Notes: generated from the sequence alone by a model not told the origin. 64,000 bases of DNA from Clitoria ternatea (GCA_037962975.1 CM075675.1:105375218-105439217); one strand, 5' to 3'. Shown: positions 41,173 through 54,203, counted from the stretch's first letter. Numbers and translations: made by a program.

Positions 41173-43748
41173 TGTCGCGACGGGGATAGCGGCGGCGCGA
41201 CCGACCCTCAAAACGATTTTAAAAATAAACAGGGAGTCGCCACCAATATTTTTAAGGATAAAATATCGGGAAAACCTTTCGTTAATGCACTGGTTATAAA
41301 AATGAAATTCTAAATTCGGGAGTCGAATTACAGGTGAGGAAGGTATTAGCACCTCACAACTGTCCGTTATAAAACGGTTACCCCAAATTGATAGCACGCA
41401 CTTCAAAATAGCCCATAAATTATTTTTAACTTCTTTTAAGAAAAAGAAATACACGAAACAACTAAGCGAACGCAAACAGTCAGAACAAACCAAACAGTGA
41501 CAACAAAACAGCGACAGAAAGAAATTTGACTAAACAGTGACAGAAAGGAGAAAACAGAGTAAGAGTGAAGATTAACAGGACGTCTCGTCCAAATTAACCT
41601 TAACTTATACACAAACAATTCGAAGATAAAATTGAATAACATGGAGTATAATAAAGTTGATTAAAACTGAAGATTAACAGGACGTCTCATCCAAATTAAC
41701 CTTATTTTTAAGGAAACATTATTTAAAATAAAATATTAAAAATATGAGGTCAACAAGACGTCTCGTCTAAATTAACCTCATTCTTAAGGAAAATACTATT
41801 TACATAAAATATTAAAAAAACACGAGAACACGAGATTAACAAGACGTCGCGTCTAAATTAACCTCATTTTAAGAAAGTTATTAAAATAAAATATTAAGAG
41901 TATGAGATTAACAAGACGTCTCGTCTAAATTAACCTCATTTTAAACAAATTATTATAAAATATTAAATAGGTAAAATAAATTGAGATAATAACAAAGGCA
42001 TAAAAAAATAAACGAAGAAAAGTGGGCCCGACAGGAATTAACTCCCGCTCCTACGTATTCTCAAGCTTTTGAGAAATCAGGGTTACGTAGTTCTTTGAGG
42101 GATATATTCGAGAAAAATATTTAAAATTATTTTTAGAGTTTTATAAATTGATTCGATTTTTAAAAAGAAATTTATGAGGAAGGGAAAATACAAAGCGAAG
42201 TACTTCGCACGTGCATAAACCTTCGAAAGCTTACGACGCAAATGTAGGCAAAAGTAATTTTGCACGACATTGCCCATAAGATTCTAAAACAATTTATTCT
42301 AAAAAAACACATATATAATATTTAATTATTGAAAACAAAAATATGAAAAATATTTAACTTTTATTCTAAGAAACATTTTTAGATTTTTTGTATTAAAATA
42401 GAAAAACTAATTTTTATTTTAAAAAATGTTTAGATCTTAATATTTTTATTTTTTTATTTTAGAAAATTCATCATAAAAGAACTATTTACATCTATTTAGA
42501 AAAGATATTTTGCTTTTTTTTTATATATTTTTAGATTTTCACACAAGGAATTTATCAAATATTTCTTTAAAAAACAGAAAGATATTTTGATGTTTAATTT
42601 TTTTTTAAATTTAACATAATAAAAAAACTACTCATTTATTTGTTATTTATAAAAAGGAATTATTGTTGTTATTTTATTACTTCCTAAAAATAAAAAGGGT
42701 ATTTTTTTTACATTATTTCAACATGAATAAAATAAAAATTATTCTTTTCAATTAAATTCCTTTAAGAATAAAACAAAACACTTTTTTATTTAAGTTTTTT
42801 ATTTGTTTGCTAAAAAAGAACCCCATAGCTATTTGGGCTTCAGATTTTCTGAAACCCATTACCATTTCAACAAAACAGTTTTAAAAAAAAGAAAAAGAAA
42901 GGATTTTAAGAAATTGGGCCTCACTATTTGAGGCCCATAAAATCTAAACCTAAGTTTCAAAGAAAGAAAAGAAGAGAATGAGGGGGGATGAGTGGGGCGG
43001 CAGAGAGAGGGGGAAAGGAGTTCTGAGAGAGGGAGAGAAAGAGAGAGGTCCACCGGAGAGGGAGAGACCGAGAGGGGGTGACGGCGGCGGAGCAGGGAGA
43101 GAGGAGTTCTGAGAGAGGGAGAGAAAAAGAGAGTGACGATGGAGGAGGGAGGGACCAGCGAGAGAGAGTGCAAACCAGAGAGAGGGCGGAGGGAAAGAGA
43201 GAGGACCACCGGAGAGGGAGAGACCGAGAGGGGGTGACGGCGGCGGAGCAGGGAGAGGCCGAGAGAGAGTGACCGGCGGCGGAGAGGTGCTCTGACCGGC
43301 GTGCACAGGCCCGGGAGGACACCGTCGGAGGAGGAGGCCTGCTCGGGTTTCCTGGGCGGACTGCGTCGGAGGTGACGGTGGAGGAGCTGGTCGGCGTAGG
43401 AGGAACTCCAACATAGTGCTTATTTTCTACTTTTGCTTTTTTTTTTTCTTGTTGTTGGGATGTTATGTTCTTCAGTTTGATGGTGAAGAAGATTTGATGA
43501 ATTGGTTGTTTCCTTTGTGATTTTTCTGATTTGGGTCCTTAGAGAAGATGGGGATGAGATTGGGTTCTCTGAATGTAGATAGCCCCCCGTTTTGGTTTTC
43601 TGATAGGTTCTTATATTAGCACCCTTTCATTATGTTCCAACCATGGTAGTGGGGTGAGTTGGCCACTGAGAAAAACAGGGAGAAGTGGGGAGGAGGGATT
43701 TATTTTTAAAACATCATCATCTCCTGATTTTCAGAGATGGTGTTCACA
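41173..43748 (-). repeat. 5' LTR of the Ogre relative (complete, 2,576 bp)
   Basis: Minus strand TGTGAACACC at 43,748 to GTCGCGACA at 41,173. The U3 part contains a GA-rich block (42,960-43,410). The downstream part shares short landmarks with the + element's LTR. It is the reference for showing that the 3' LTR (30,628-31,873) is truncated. Confidence 0.88.
41570..41935 (-). repeat. Five dispersed copies of an ACGT-core palindromic word in the LTR
   Basis: Five copies of GATTAACA(A/G)GACGTCTCGTC followed by (C/T)AAATTAACCT, at about 41,573, 41,671, 41,751, 41,838 and 41,911, spaced 70-100 bp. The core AGACGTCT is palindromic and of the kind bound by bZIP factors. The + element's LTR has ATTTAGACGTGACGTCTTG at about 17,275 and a similar word at about 17,413. 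Confidence 0.75.
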
Positions 43749-44370
43749 CTTGAATTTCTTGTTTTTCTTTATAATTTTGTTTAGTCACATTCATATTTCC
43801 TAATTTGATAAGCTCTTTTTTATAAGTATGTCTTAAAACAACTAAATAGCTTTTGCACTTTGTATTTTAATAAAACTTTACTAGTCATTTATAAATAAGA
43901 TAAACACCTTAGTCTACTTCTTATTGTAAACTGGTTTTTATAGTTTTCTCTTAAATCTTCTTTTGCAACTTCTACCCAAGTAGTTTCAGGATAATTTCTA
44001 ATATCTTGTTTAAATTCTTCTGCTTCTTCTTTTAAACTCCGAATTTCTTGTATCAATACTGGAAGAGGTTTATTAACATATCTTCTATCTCTAGCTTTAA
44101 GAATTATTCGCTCATATATAAACTCATCTTTTTCCTATTAATTCTCATATAGCCGTTATATTTTTGTCTATCTTGTGATTCATAATGACTCTTCTTATGA
44201 TGAACAGTAACTTCGTATACTTTTTCTTTTCCCCTACTAGGTCCTAGGTTATGCTTTGGGATTATTTGAGGAGTATACCATTAAGGAATATACATATTAA
44301 AAATATTACCAGGATTAGAAATTGGGACTTTTATAAAACTTTGAGTATCAAAATTATAATATGTAATACA
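43749..44370 (-). pseudogene. EPRV N-terminal polyprotein segment
   Basis: On the minus strand, from about 44,365, a frame reads YNFDTQSFIKVPISNPGN, then after an in-frame TAA WYTPQIIPKHNLGPSRGKEK and, after another stop, VNKPLPVLIQEI and DIRNYPETTWVEVAKEDLRE. I take it to be the start of the same pararetrovirus polyprotein found at 29,360-19,986, separated by the Ogre relative and LTR C. At least two stops interrupt it. Assignment rests on context and style rather than a named domain. Confidence 0.55.
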
Positions 44371-44450
44371 TTTTTATATAATAATATAATAATAATATAT
44401 TATTATATAATAACATAACAATATATTATATAATAATAATAAAACAATTA
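44353..44450. repeat. AT-rich microsatellite at the EPRV edge
   Basis: A run of TAATA/ATATA units with almost no G or C at the outer (5') end of the EPRV. Some plant EPRVs are reported to sit in TA-rich simple repeats. Confidence 0.7.
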
Positions 44451-45443
44451 TAAATGACTAACACGGTAGAATATACTATAAAATAAACCTATCATACCCT
44501 GTTGACACCACAAACACAAGTTGTGGTAGTTTATCTTATATTACCCTTATCTTTCTCACCAAACATATCTTACATTTATTAGGGGATGTTTGATTTACAG
44601 TTGGAGAAACAAAGTTGAGTTGAAGTGAAAAATTTAAAGGTTGATATTAATTTTTTACGTCGTTCGAGATAATTAAAACTCTATTGACCCGTAGGATCAA
44701 AAACCTCCCTCAATCAACGAAGTTTTCTCCATTGGAAAAACACAACCAAACATAAAAATGTTAAAGTGAAACATTCTTATTTGAAAACTTAATAAAACCC
44801 ACCCAACCTATTTTTTAATCAATCTTACTTAAATTTCAATAAAAAACCTTTTTTTTAATTTTTTAAACAACTATGGTTAATTTAATAAAAAATATTTTTT
44901 AAAATATAAACAACAAATAACTAATTCGTACAAGTAAAATATATTAGTTTATCTAAATTAATGTTAATATTAAAGAGTAAAGTATAATTTCTAAATTAAC
45001 ATCATCATTAATTACTAGGATAATAATTTCTTTCTCTTTTTTAATTGTCATTCATATCATTTTTCTTTATCAATAAAATAATAATATTATAAAAATTATA
45101 CCATTAAATATGATATAATTAATTAAAATTTACTTATATTTTAAATAAAAATATTTTTTATCGGGGAGTAAGAGAGTAATAATTACATCCACATGAGCTT
45201 AAGCAAAAATTTAACAATGATGTACAAATAATTGTTAATTAAGGGAATTTGATTTAATTTTCTTGCCCCAATTTCCAAGCCTCTACTGACATTGTAATAT
45301 TCGGAGCAAAGGACTGTCACGGCTCTGTCACATCACATGTCTCAGATCAAAAAAGATTAATATTTTAATAATAAATAATTTGTGACAATTCAAAATTCGC
45401 CACTCTGACCAACAATTATGCTCTTATTAATGCATCACCCGTA
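44451..45443. other. AT-rich intergenic DNA, no gene seen
   Basis: Very AT-rich, with no open frame, repeat family or RNA gene recognised. It separates the EPRV from the UBP promoter. Confidence 0.6.
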
Positions 45444-45553
45444 CACGTGGCATTTCTGATAAATCATTGGGAACATCATCTGGGTGGGTCCCTCACTATA
45501 ATCCAACGGTAAAAGACATGTTTTTTGATCCACGAGTACGATGCTGCCACGTG
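45444..45553 (+). promoter_or_regulatory. Two G-boxes upstream of the UBP gene
   Basis: CACGTG occurs at 45,444-45,449 (TACACGTGGC) and 45,548-45,553 (GCCACGTGT), both ABRE/G-box-like. Transcription probably starts near 45,600-45,700: the region to 45,734 ends in TTTTGAG followed by GTATGT, a good donor for a 5' UTR intron. ABA or light responsiveness is inference. Confidence 0.4.
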
Positions 45554-46918
45554 TAGGGCTACGATGAATCTCCGTGCTGCAGCAGGCACAGGGTAGTGTT
45601 TCCCGGAAACGTTAAAGAAAAGGGTGGAATGAAGAAGGTGGTGTGTGTGTTGAGGAGGGAATCTTTTGAAGTTGGAAGGAAGAGAGGTGAAGTGTTGGTG
45701 GGTTTTGCTTAGATTTCTTGCTTTTGGGTTTTGAGGTATGTTCCAAAGTTTCAAACTTGCATTGCATTGTTTTGTGTTGTTGCTGCTTTTTCTCAGTGTT
45801 TGGAATCTCAGATTGGGAAGGAAATGCATTATCTTTTCTGGGTATGGTCTCATTTTTCTGGAAAAAAATGATTTTTTAACTTTTTTATTTTATTTTGCTG
45901 TTGGTGTGTGAAACCAGGGAGTTTGTTTATTTTTTTTTAAAATTTAATCTTTTTCCGATGGTGTTGAAATTTGTATACTTGGAAAGGAAAAAAAATGAAG
46001 TTTTTAGGGTGGTTAAGTGGTTTCTTTTGGTGAAAGCATCTTTTTAGGTGGAGGGGTTTGTCCCATTCTCTCTATGCAACGGTGGAATGAGGTTGTTAAC
46101 TTGTTAGGTTTGTGTTATCCCTTAAATGGGTGTTTGTTGAATATAAAATTGGGGCAGTGGGCACACAAATGAAAGAGGTTTTTTTTAATGTTCATTGCTT
46201 TGTTCTGTGCAATCATTGTTCTTTGACTGATTACATCTTTGTGTGTGTTGGTGAATTATTAAAAGTTTTTTTGTTTTGCCTTGTTTTATTGAACATGACA
46301 ACTAGGTCGCTGGATGTAGAATTTCCTGTCAAATTTGAAATCAATTGTCCCCTATTTATTCTTGAGAGTAATATATATAGTTTTTATTTTTCTCTTCCAT
46401 TAGTAAATTTAAAATTTAAGCAAACTATGCTGCCACTATGTTGTAAGATGAACAAGATTGAGTTAGCATGGGTTCCGTCAGGTTATAGTGTTTTACAAGG
46501 TAGGTGGTTAGGTAACTTAAAGAAGGATAGTTTGACACTATCCACTGTTTATTTGTGTTGAACACTTGAAGTAAATAAACTAATATAGCTAATCTAAATT
46601 TTTTACTTCCATAAGTGTATCTTATTAGCAGAAAGAATGCGGGTTTGAGGGCTCTGATCCTTCACTATTAGTGAATGTGTAAATGTCTTATAGGAGTGCT
46701 GCAAATTCATGAATTTAGTGCTTGATTCATTATTGGGAAACCAGGAAATTTAAGTAGATGGTACTTGACAGGTTTGAATGGTAGCCACTTGGTAGGCCAT
46801 GGGGTATGCGGAACTTGAAGTTTCTGGTTACCAAGATGCCGTTTACTTGGAGTTTTAGGGGATCATATACTGATTAGTGATTTGGGAGGAAACTGGACAT
46901 GAGTATGCTTGTGGGGAT

Positions 46919-49417
46919 ATGCTCGAACCGCGTGAATCTGATATACCTGTCCTGTTTCTGGTCCTGGTTGTACTTCCCTTGGTGGCTTACATCTTACTTG
47001 GAAAATGGAGTGAGACTTCTAAGAAGAGAGATAGGATAAACTTGCTTGCCCAATTGGCTGCTGAAGAAGCTCAGAGAGCAGAAGAAATGGCTGTTGCCGA
47101 TGTACTTCCTCCACCTCCAGTATCTTGTTCAAAAGGTGAAGTCCATGAGTGTGCCAGGTGTTCCGCTCCAGCTAGAACTCGCTGCTCCAGATGCAAGTCT
47201 GTTAGATATTGGTAATTCTTTAAACTCTGCATATTTCTTTGCCCCCCTTCTGTTTTCTTAAATAAATTGTGTGGATGCATGGTTTGAATTTTTAATACTT
47301 ATCTGGGTTCTACAATATCTGTCTTTGGAATAAGGATAAAGGTTTGCTAGTTGGATTAAACTTTGGTACTAAGCCAATTGAAAATTGCACTTCTTTAGGA
47401 GTTGTGAATTAGTTCTCAGATATGTAATATCCACCCAGTTTTTCTAATTGCTAATAAATAAACCTGTGGCTATGCAAATTAATACTTGGCAAGCAAAACG
47501 TGCTCGTTATTCAATTGGTTGTACTTTTGTGCCTTAGTTGGAACCTATGTAGTTTTTATTTCTTAATTTTTTGCTTGAAGAGTTAACTGGGAGAAATGAA
47601 GTAAACTTGCCGAATCTTGTTGTTCCTATTTGGAAGAGGGAAAAAAATTAGGGAGGCAGGTTATATTTTGCGTGTATTTAACAACCCATCTATCTGCTCT
47701 TTAAGTTTCTTCTATAACATGATTGCTGGGGAAAATGTTGTTTGACTTTGACCTTAAGATTATTTGTCGAAATTTGAGCTGTAAGTGGTTTGCAGCTCTG
47801 GGAACTGTCAAATAATCCACTGGAGGCTAGTTCACAAGCATGAATGCCAGCAAACGGAAACTCATAAATCAAGCTCATTTCCTCTGGGTCTATCGGTTGA
47901 GGAATTTAGCCATGGGAGTGGCTTTTATGAAAATTTGAACAATCACTTCTTGGGTCATGCTTTGAAGCAGACTTTAAGGGAGAGTGCGCCTTTGGACAAT
48001 TTGGTTCACCCTCTGACAGGCACTACTGCTTCTGCTACAGCTGATTTCCCCCTATATAATAATTCTCAACCCTCCACTTTCGCAAGAACTTCCCATAAAT
48101 CCAACAGAGAAACAAGGAGAAGAGAAAGTGGGTCTATATACGAATCTTCTATTGAATCTTCTGATATTAAAGCTACTACTTCTCTCTCTTCTTCAAGTGC
48201 TGTATCAAAGGAAGCATTTAGGAGACAGAAGGTTTACTTGTTTTACTTTAATGTGTTCTATAATCTAATAAAATAATCATTTTAAATCTGATGATGATGC
48301 CTAATGGTCATTGCAGTCAAGAAATAACAATGATCCTGTGTTGGAGGAAGAAATATCAAATGTCAATTCTGGCGGCGTTGAATTTCATATCCACAAACTT
48401 GATGCATCAAGAGGCATAGTCCATGAGGATGACAACTGTCAAAATCAGTATGGAAATGCATTTGTAACAAGAAACAAAAGTGGACGCTCAAGTGTGTCAA
48501 GTGCCACAAACAATGATGACATTGTTGATGAATTTCAGACAGACAATGCCACTAAAGGAGTAAATGTAGTCACAGGGGGAAATTATCATTTAGATGAAGT
48601 GGAACAATACAAATACTCTTCTGAAATGGCTATCAAAGGAAGCATGAAGCCTAAAAAGATATTACATGTTCCTAAGGCCAAATCTTCAAAATCGCCTCAG
48701 TCAATGTCAAAGACATCAACAGACTTATGTTGGTCAGAAATGGAGAAGAAAGGAAAAATTGCAGATGAACCAGGTTAGTATCGACTATCAAAGATATTTT
48801 TTCCCCATATTTGTTGTTTTGTTCCTATGATTGGAGTTCAGTATTGTTGTTGAGATATTCTTATTTTTCATTAGAACTCTTTTGAAAATACAAATCTATA
48901 TTAATCATGCAGAAGTTGAGGGAATCAGAGATACCATCCCTTCATATGGAAGTAGCAATGTAAGCACTGGAATTATGAAAATGATGGGCTTGAGGAAACC
49001 AACAAAACATACTACCCTAGCCTCTACAGAAGGTAGTGATGTAAAGTGCAAGAAGGTGAAAAAGATAAAGGTCAGATTTGTGTCTGTGCTTACAAATATA
49101 AATTCCTTCTGTGCTCCTACTTGAAAGGTTTTCTTTAGCCACCAGTTAGAAATTACTGCCCTTACTAACTAATTATTGGTGTCTTGATCATGTCTCAGAT
49201 GTTGTTTCCGTATGATGAATTTGTAAAGATTTTTCAGAGTGAAGTCTTTGGCATATGCCCCAGGGGCCTTTTAAATTGTGGGAACAGGTAATACTAACAT
49301 AATATCTAAAACCTAACATTTCTATAAAAATAGAAAGAATTTTTGAATATTTATAGCTTTGTTAATAGATCTTTACTTTTGTCATTTGTTAAGCTGTGCT
49401 GTACTTTATCAATGTGT

Positions 49418-49461
<44 letters not shown>

Positions 49462-52400
49462 AAGATTAGGAAGGGTTACATCTATTATCTGTATGTGAAC
49501 CGTTTCAATTAATCTTCTGTATCTTCATGTTTGAATTTGCAAATGAGCTCAATTTTCTTTGTTGTTTGAATCATTGTTAAACTTTGTTTTTTCAACTCTA
49601 TTTTGCAGTTGCTATGCCAATGCTGTCTTGCAGTGCTTAACTTCGACAAAGCCTCTTGTCGTCTATTTGCTTTATAGATCACATTCAAAAGCCTGTATTT
49701 ACATTACCTTTTTCACTAAGATGAGTTTTAAGGTTCAATTCGCTTTCAAGCAATTTTTTTTCTAAATCCTATTTTTCAATAAATACTAGGTTGTGCTAAG
49801 GATTGGTGTCTCATGTGTGAGTTAGAGCAACACATAATGATTTTGAGAGAAAATGGGGCTCCTCTATCTCCCAGCAGGATTCTTTGGCATATGCGGAGCA
49901 TTAATTGCCACATGGGTGAAGGAAGTCAGGAAGATGCCCATGAATTTTTAAGGTATTTCTAATATAGAATATAGATACTATGTTTTCCTCTCTTAACACA
50001 TACACATTAATTTTGTTTCATCATTCTCTCTATTTGTATTCTGAAGTTTACTTGTGCCTATTTGAAATATTTTCTTAGTTAATGCTAAATTGTGTCGGTT
50101 ATGTTTATGTAGGCTTCTAGTTGCATCGATGCAATCTATATGCTTGGAGGGACTTGGTGGTGAGAAAAAAGTTGATCCCAGACTACAGGAAACAACTTTC
50201 ATACAACATACTTTTGGTGGTCGCCTTCAATCTAAGGTGTGTATCCCTTGTTTAATATCTTTCTCTTGTATGTTTTTCTTTTTTCCTGCTGGCTCAGTTT
50301 TAAGAGTTGCATCTTAATTTTACATGTTTGATGACTTTGTGAAATTTAATGTCTACAGGTTAAGTGTTTGAATTGTAATCATGAGTCAGAAAGGTACGAG
50401 AACATCATGGACTTGACACTGGAGATATTGGGTTGGGTAGAGTCACTGGAAGATGCACTGACTCAGTTTACTTCCCCTGAAGATTTGGATGGAGAAAATA
50501 TGTACAGATGCGGAAGGTCTGATGATTTACTGTGTTTTTATTCTGAATTTCTGATATACTAAAAATGATGTGGTTTAGTTGGTTAATTTAGTTACGTTTT
50601 GAACCAGGTGCACAGCATATGTTCGAGCTAGAAAACAGCTGAGCATACATGAGGCCCCTAACATCTTGACTATTGTTTTAAAGAGATTTCAGGTATCTCT
50701 TAACTCTTGTAAGGTTGTTCTCTTTTGGTGTTCCTCTTCTGCTTGCGAAGCTTGACTTTGTTGTTTGTCTTGCTAGTTGTTCTTTTTGCTAGTTATGATT
50801 GACTTGGTGTTACGGGCTTAAATTTAATGTTGGATGGGCATGACAAAGGTTGACTTGTAAAATTTTAATGGATGTTGATGTGATGGAGAGCTTCACTTTG
50901 TAGTAATGCTCTGATGGCATTCCAATATTCTATGACAACACGATTTTCTAATGCAAAAAAATTACTTATGTGAGTAATTCTTTTATTGGAGTTAATTCTT
51001 TGTGGAATTGGCTGTCTATTGCTTGTGTGGATGAGTAGCTTTGACCAAACTTTATAGAGATCTCTTTGGCAATAAGGTTTCACGGGTGTAGAAGAAGAGA
51101 TTAAGTATTTGTGTGACTATGCAGTGTTTGCTATTCTGTGGTGCATATAGTTGGAGAGGAATGCTTGAATTTTTTTTCCATTTCATTGCCTTTAGAAATG
51201 TTGTGGTAGATCAAGGTTCTTGGTTTCTCTTGGTTGCCTGGCATGTGGTCTTTTTAAGGGTGTTGCCTTTTAGTTTTCGGATTTGTATAGGGATTGAGCT
51301 TGCTATTATCCATTGTTTTTCTTGAGTTTTGTTTTTAATAGTTCTTTGTATTATTCTTTTATTGTCGTTGTCTGGAGAAAATCGTCTTATCCTGCTGTCT
51401 GTGATTCTCATTTTTTTTGTTCTATGTGCAAAAAATCTTGGATTACATGTTACTAAGAAATAATTTTAGCATTGAAAAGCTTCACATTGATTTGGTTCAA
51501 TACCAGCATATTGTGAGATTAGTTGGCTTGGCTTCTCATATTCATCGTCGATTTCCTTGAAACTGTCGAACTTCAATTATCTCATAGTTCATAATTATTG
51601 AATCTTATAATTTTGGTTACCTGATTATGTTTCAAACTTCTTCATTTTCTATTTATCAACCTTTTGGAATATCTTGTTTCTGGTTATGACATCAGGAAGG
51701 AAGATATGGGAAAATTAACAAATGCATAACTTTTCCTGAAATGCTGGATATGATTCCTTTCATGACTGGGACGGGTGATATCCCTCCACTATACATGCTT
51801 TATGCTGTCGTTGTGCACCTGGACACACTAAATGCATCTTTCTCTGGACATTATGTGTCATATGTGAAAGATCTGCAAGGGAATTGGTTCAGGATAGATG
51901 ATAGCGAGGTAATGGCGGTGCCTTGTTTACAATATTTGCATGTAATTGGCAATTTAATGTGTAATTGTGATGAATTAACTATCTCAATTCTCAAAATCCT
52001 AATTTATTTGGTTGAAGTATGTGAATGTTTCTATATCCATCAGTGTACCATTTTTTATTCATGTCTTGTGTGTTTGAGGATTTTGAATTTGGAGAGGAGC
52101 ACTCTTATTAAATGGAATGAAGAAGTAATCAAAATCTCCTAGGAATTTAATAAATTAACTTTAAACTTGGTTGCCTTATAAATTTGGGCTTCTGCCATCC
52201 AAGCTTGTGTCTGAGTGCCAAAGATTTCCTAACTTCTTGATATCAAATTACATTTCATGTCATGTGAACACTGCTAGGTCTGATTCTGCCGTGGAGTATT
52301 TGCTCAATTTTCCTTTTTGTACAAAGCTGAATGGATTTTTATGAATATGGACTAAAAGAAATGATGGATTTAATTAAATAGCTTGGGGTTTCTGCTGAAT

Positions 52401-54203
52401 GAACTAATGAGAAGTTTCTGTAGCATTGGAGTTGTTTGGAACCCAGAATTGAACAAATTGCATATATGAAATTTTAGTCATATTATTTATGTTTCATACT
52501 AATACCCTACTTGAATATTTATAGTTTCATTTGGTTTTAAGCTGAGATTGTCTCTATTTAACAGGTTCAGCCAGTGCTAGTTAATCAGGTCATGTCTGAA
52601 GGAGCATATATCTTATTCTACATGAGGTAGAGATTTAGTTGCTGCCACAATTGTTGATAATTTGTATCCTTCATCTAAGTATGCATATAATATGCTCGAA
52701 ATATATGCTTGATTCTTCGGTTATATGAGTTTTGTATTTTTAGACTCCATCTTCCTTTTTCAATAAAACAGAAAATTCAAAGAATCAACATCCCTTTCAT
52801 GGCTAATGTGGACATTATGATTAGGTAGAATGTTGTCCTTTTATCGATATGGTTCCATCACTTTAGGCGGCCACCTAATAAAAAGCTGCTCTTGCATTAA
52901 ATGTAGGACTTGAAGGAAATTAGATTGATCATATTCTAGCATTCTGTTACCACACATGATAGCCTTTGTGTACGCGACTAGTTATTTGCTTTTTAAGCTT
53001 GCACCTAGTATTGGTAGCGCTGACTAGTCTTAGTTCCTTTATAATATATGTTAACTAGCGCTTATGCCATGTTAAGGTAGTGATGCCATGTTAAGGTAGA
53101 AAGAACCGAGAGATAGATGAATCCGTATGTCTGAATATAGTGAAGCAATGATTTTATAATAACTGTGAAAGTCTCAAATTGATTAGAGATATGACCAATT
53201 AAAAGTATATAAGGTGAAGGTAATCCTCATCCTATGCTTTTAGGATTGAGTTAGATCTAATATTCAAATTTAAGAATAGCATTACAATAAATACAGTATA
53301 AATCATAATCAATTACAATCAATCCTAATTACAAATATATGCATGATTACTATAATTACAATATTCTAACAAAGTAACAATATATTTTGACCGACTCTTA
53401 ATCGGCCTTGTATATGACCTATTTCTGTGATTTAGCATTTTAAGCTTTTTTTTATCCTTTATGAATGTCTATGTAACTTTATTTTATTGCTTGCTGTATA
53501 TATGCTTCCTTTCATACTATGTAACTGTTAAAAAATTGTTTGTAGGTCATGCCCCCGTCCTCCCCTAGAAATGCACGCTGGTAAAGCCATGCAGCAACCA
53601 GTTTCTGATTCTTCAAAGCACCATCCAATGGAAATGCAGAAGCCTAATAACAAGCCAGGACATAGCAGACATGGCAATCAGTTTTTTGTCCCAGAGCCAT
53701 CACAAAATGCCAGGCCAGAAATTGCCACACGCATCATCGACACCAGGCACACCACTAATGGCTTCCTTAGAAAAAGCACCAATAGGAATGCCATGCCGGT
53801 GACTCAAACTTACGCTGAGAACGTCAGGCGTGAGTTTTCCGACGCCACATCAAGTGACTGGTCCCTTTTTACAAGCTCAGACGAGGCCTCTTTCACAACT
53901 GAGAGTACAAGGGACTCCTTCAGCACTGTGGACTACAGTGATTCATGCAACATGGATCCAATTTCATCTATTTTCAATTACACCCCAGAGAACTCTTACA
54001 TGAAGTTTTCACATAGTAGACCAGTTACCAGGGTGATCCCTTACAAGGGTCATGTTGAACAAGTACAGAGAATTGATCAGTTAAAAAGGGTCAGCCATTC
54101 TTCAATTGAACATCCACCAAATGGAAATTGTGGCATGTATGCATATTATGGGAGTAATCCTGTTTCTGGAATTACAAGGACTTCTAGTCAGTGTGAATTT
54201 TAG
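46919..54203 (+). CDS. UBP16: Ubiquitin carboxyl-terminal hydrolase, MYND-finger UBP15/16-type
   Basis: Cysteine deubiquitinase of the USP/UBP class, 993 residues. Exons: 46,919-47,211; 47,796-48,231; 48,317-48,773; 48,913-49,070; 49,199-49,287; 49,609-49,694; 49,790-49,952; 50,113-50,236; 50,359-50,516; 50,608-50,692; 51,696-51,908; 52,565-52,626; 53,546-54,203. All introns are GT-AG and the phases agree. A hydrophobic segment at residues 9-28 suggests a membrane anchor. A MYND zinc finger spans residues 78-115 (C78, C81, C89, C92, C98, C102, H111, C115). The Cys box GLLNCGNSCYANAVLQCL gives catalytic Cys479; a zinc-ribbon-like CLNC...CGRC lies in the middle. The His box FSGHYVSYVKD gives His735, with Asp in WFRIDDSE. 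The C-terminal tail is Ser-rich. The domain order and length fit Arabidopsis UBP16 and its relatives; which paralogue is not settled. No lesion seen. Confidence 0.92.
49422..49461. repeat. (TTA)n microsatellite in UBP intron 5
   Basis: About 13 perfect TTA units in the intron between exons 5 and 6; likely length-variable between individuals. Confidence 0.9.

Larger units (their letters stand above)
30628..43748 (-). mobile_element. Non-autonomous Ogre relative: ORF1 and gag kept, protease and pol lost
   Basis: Read on the minus strand: 5' LTR 43,748-41,173, primer site 41,170-41,153, ORF1 40,165-38,225 (two stops), gag 37,903-35,837 without protease, a short pol-N-terminal remnant (35,611-35,377), about 730 bp of unmatched sequence, conserved post-pol stem-loops (34,650-34,556), hairpin repeats (33,960-32,238), a polypurine tract in an inverted repeat (31,953-31,866), and a truncated 3' LTR (31,873-30,628). 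The shared LTR part differs at only about half a dozen positions by eye, so insertion was recent. The right flank CTTGA (43,749-43,753) is EPRV; the left flank was lost with the end of the 3' LTR. Confidence 0.85.

Noticed and set aside
51113..51325. Frame of 70 codons inside UBP intron 10
   Set aside because: Lies in an intron, with unrecognised hydrophobic sequence and no splice support.
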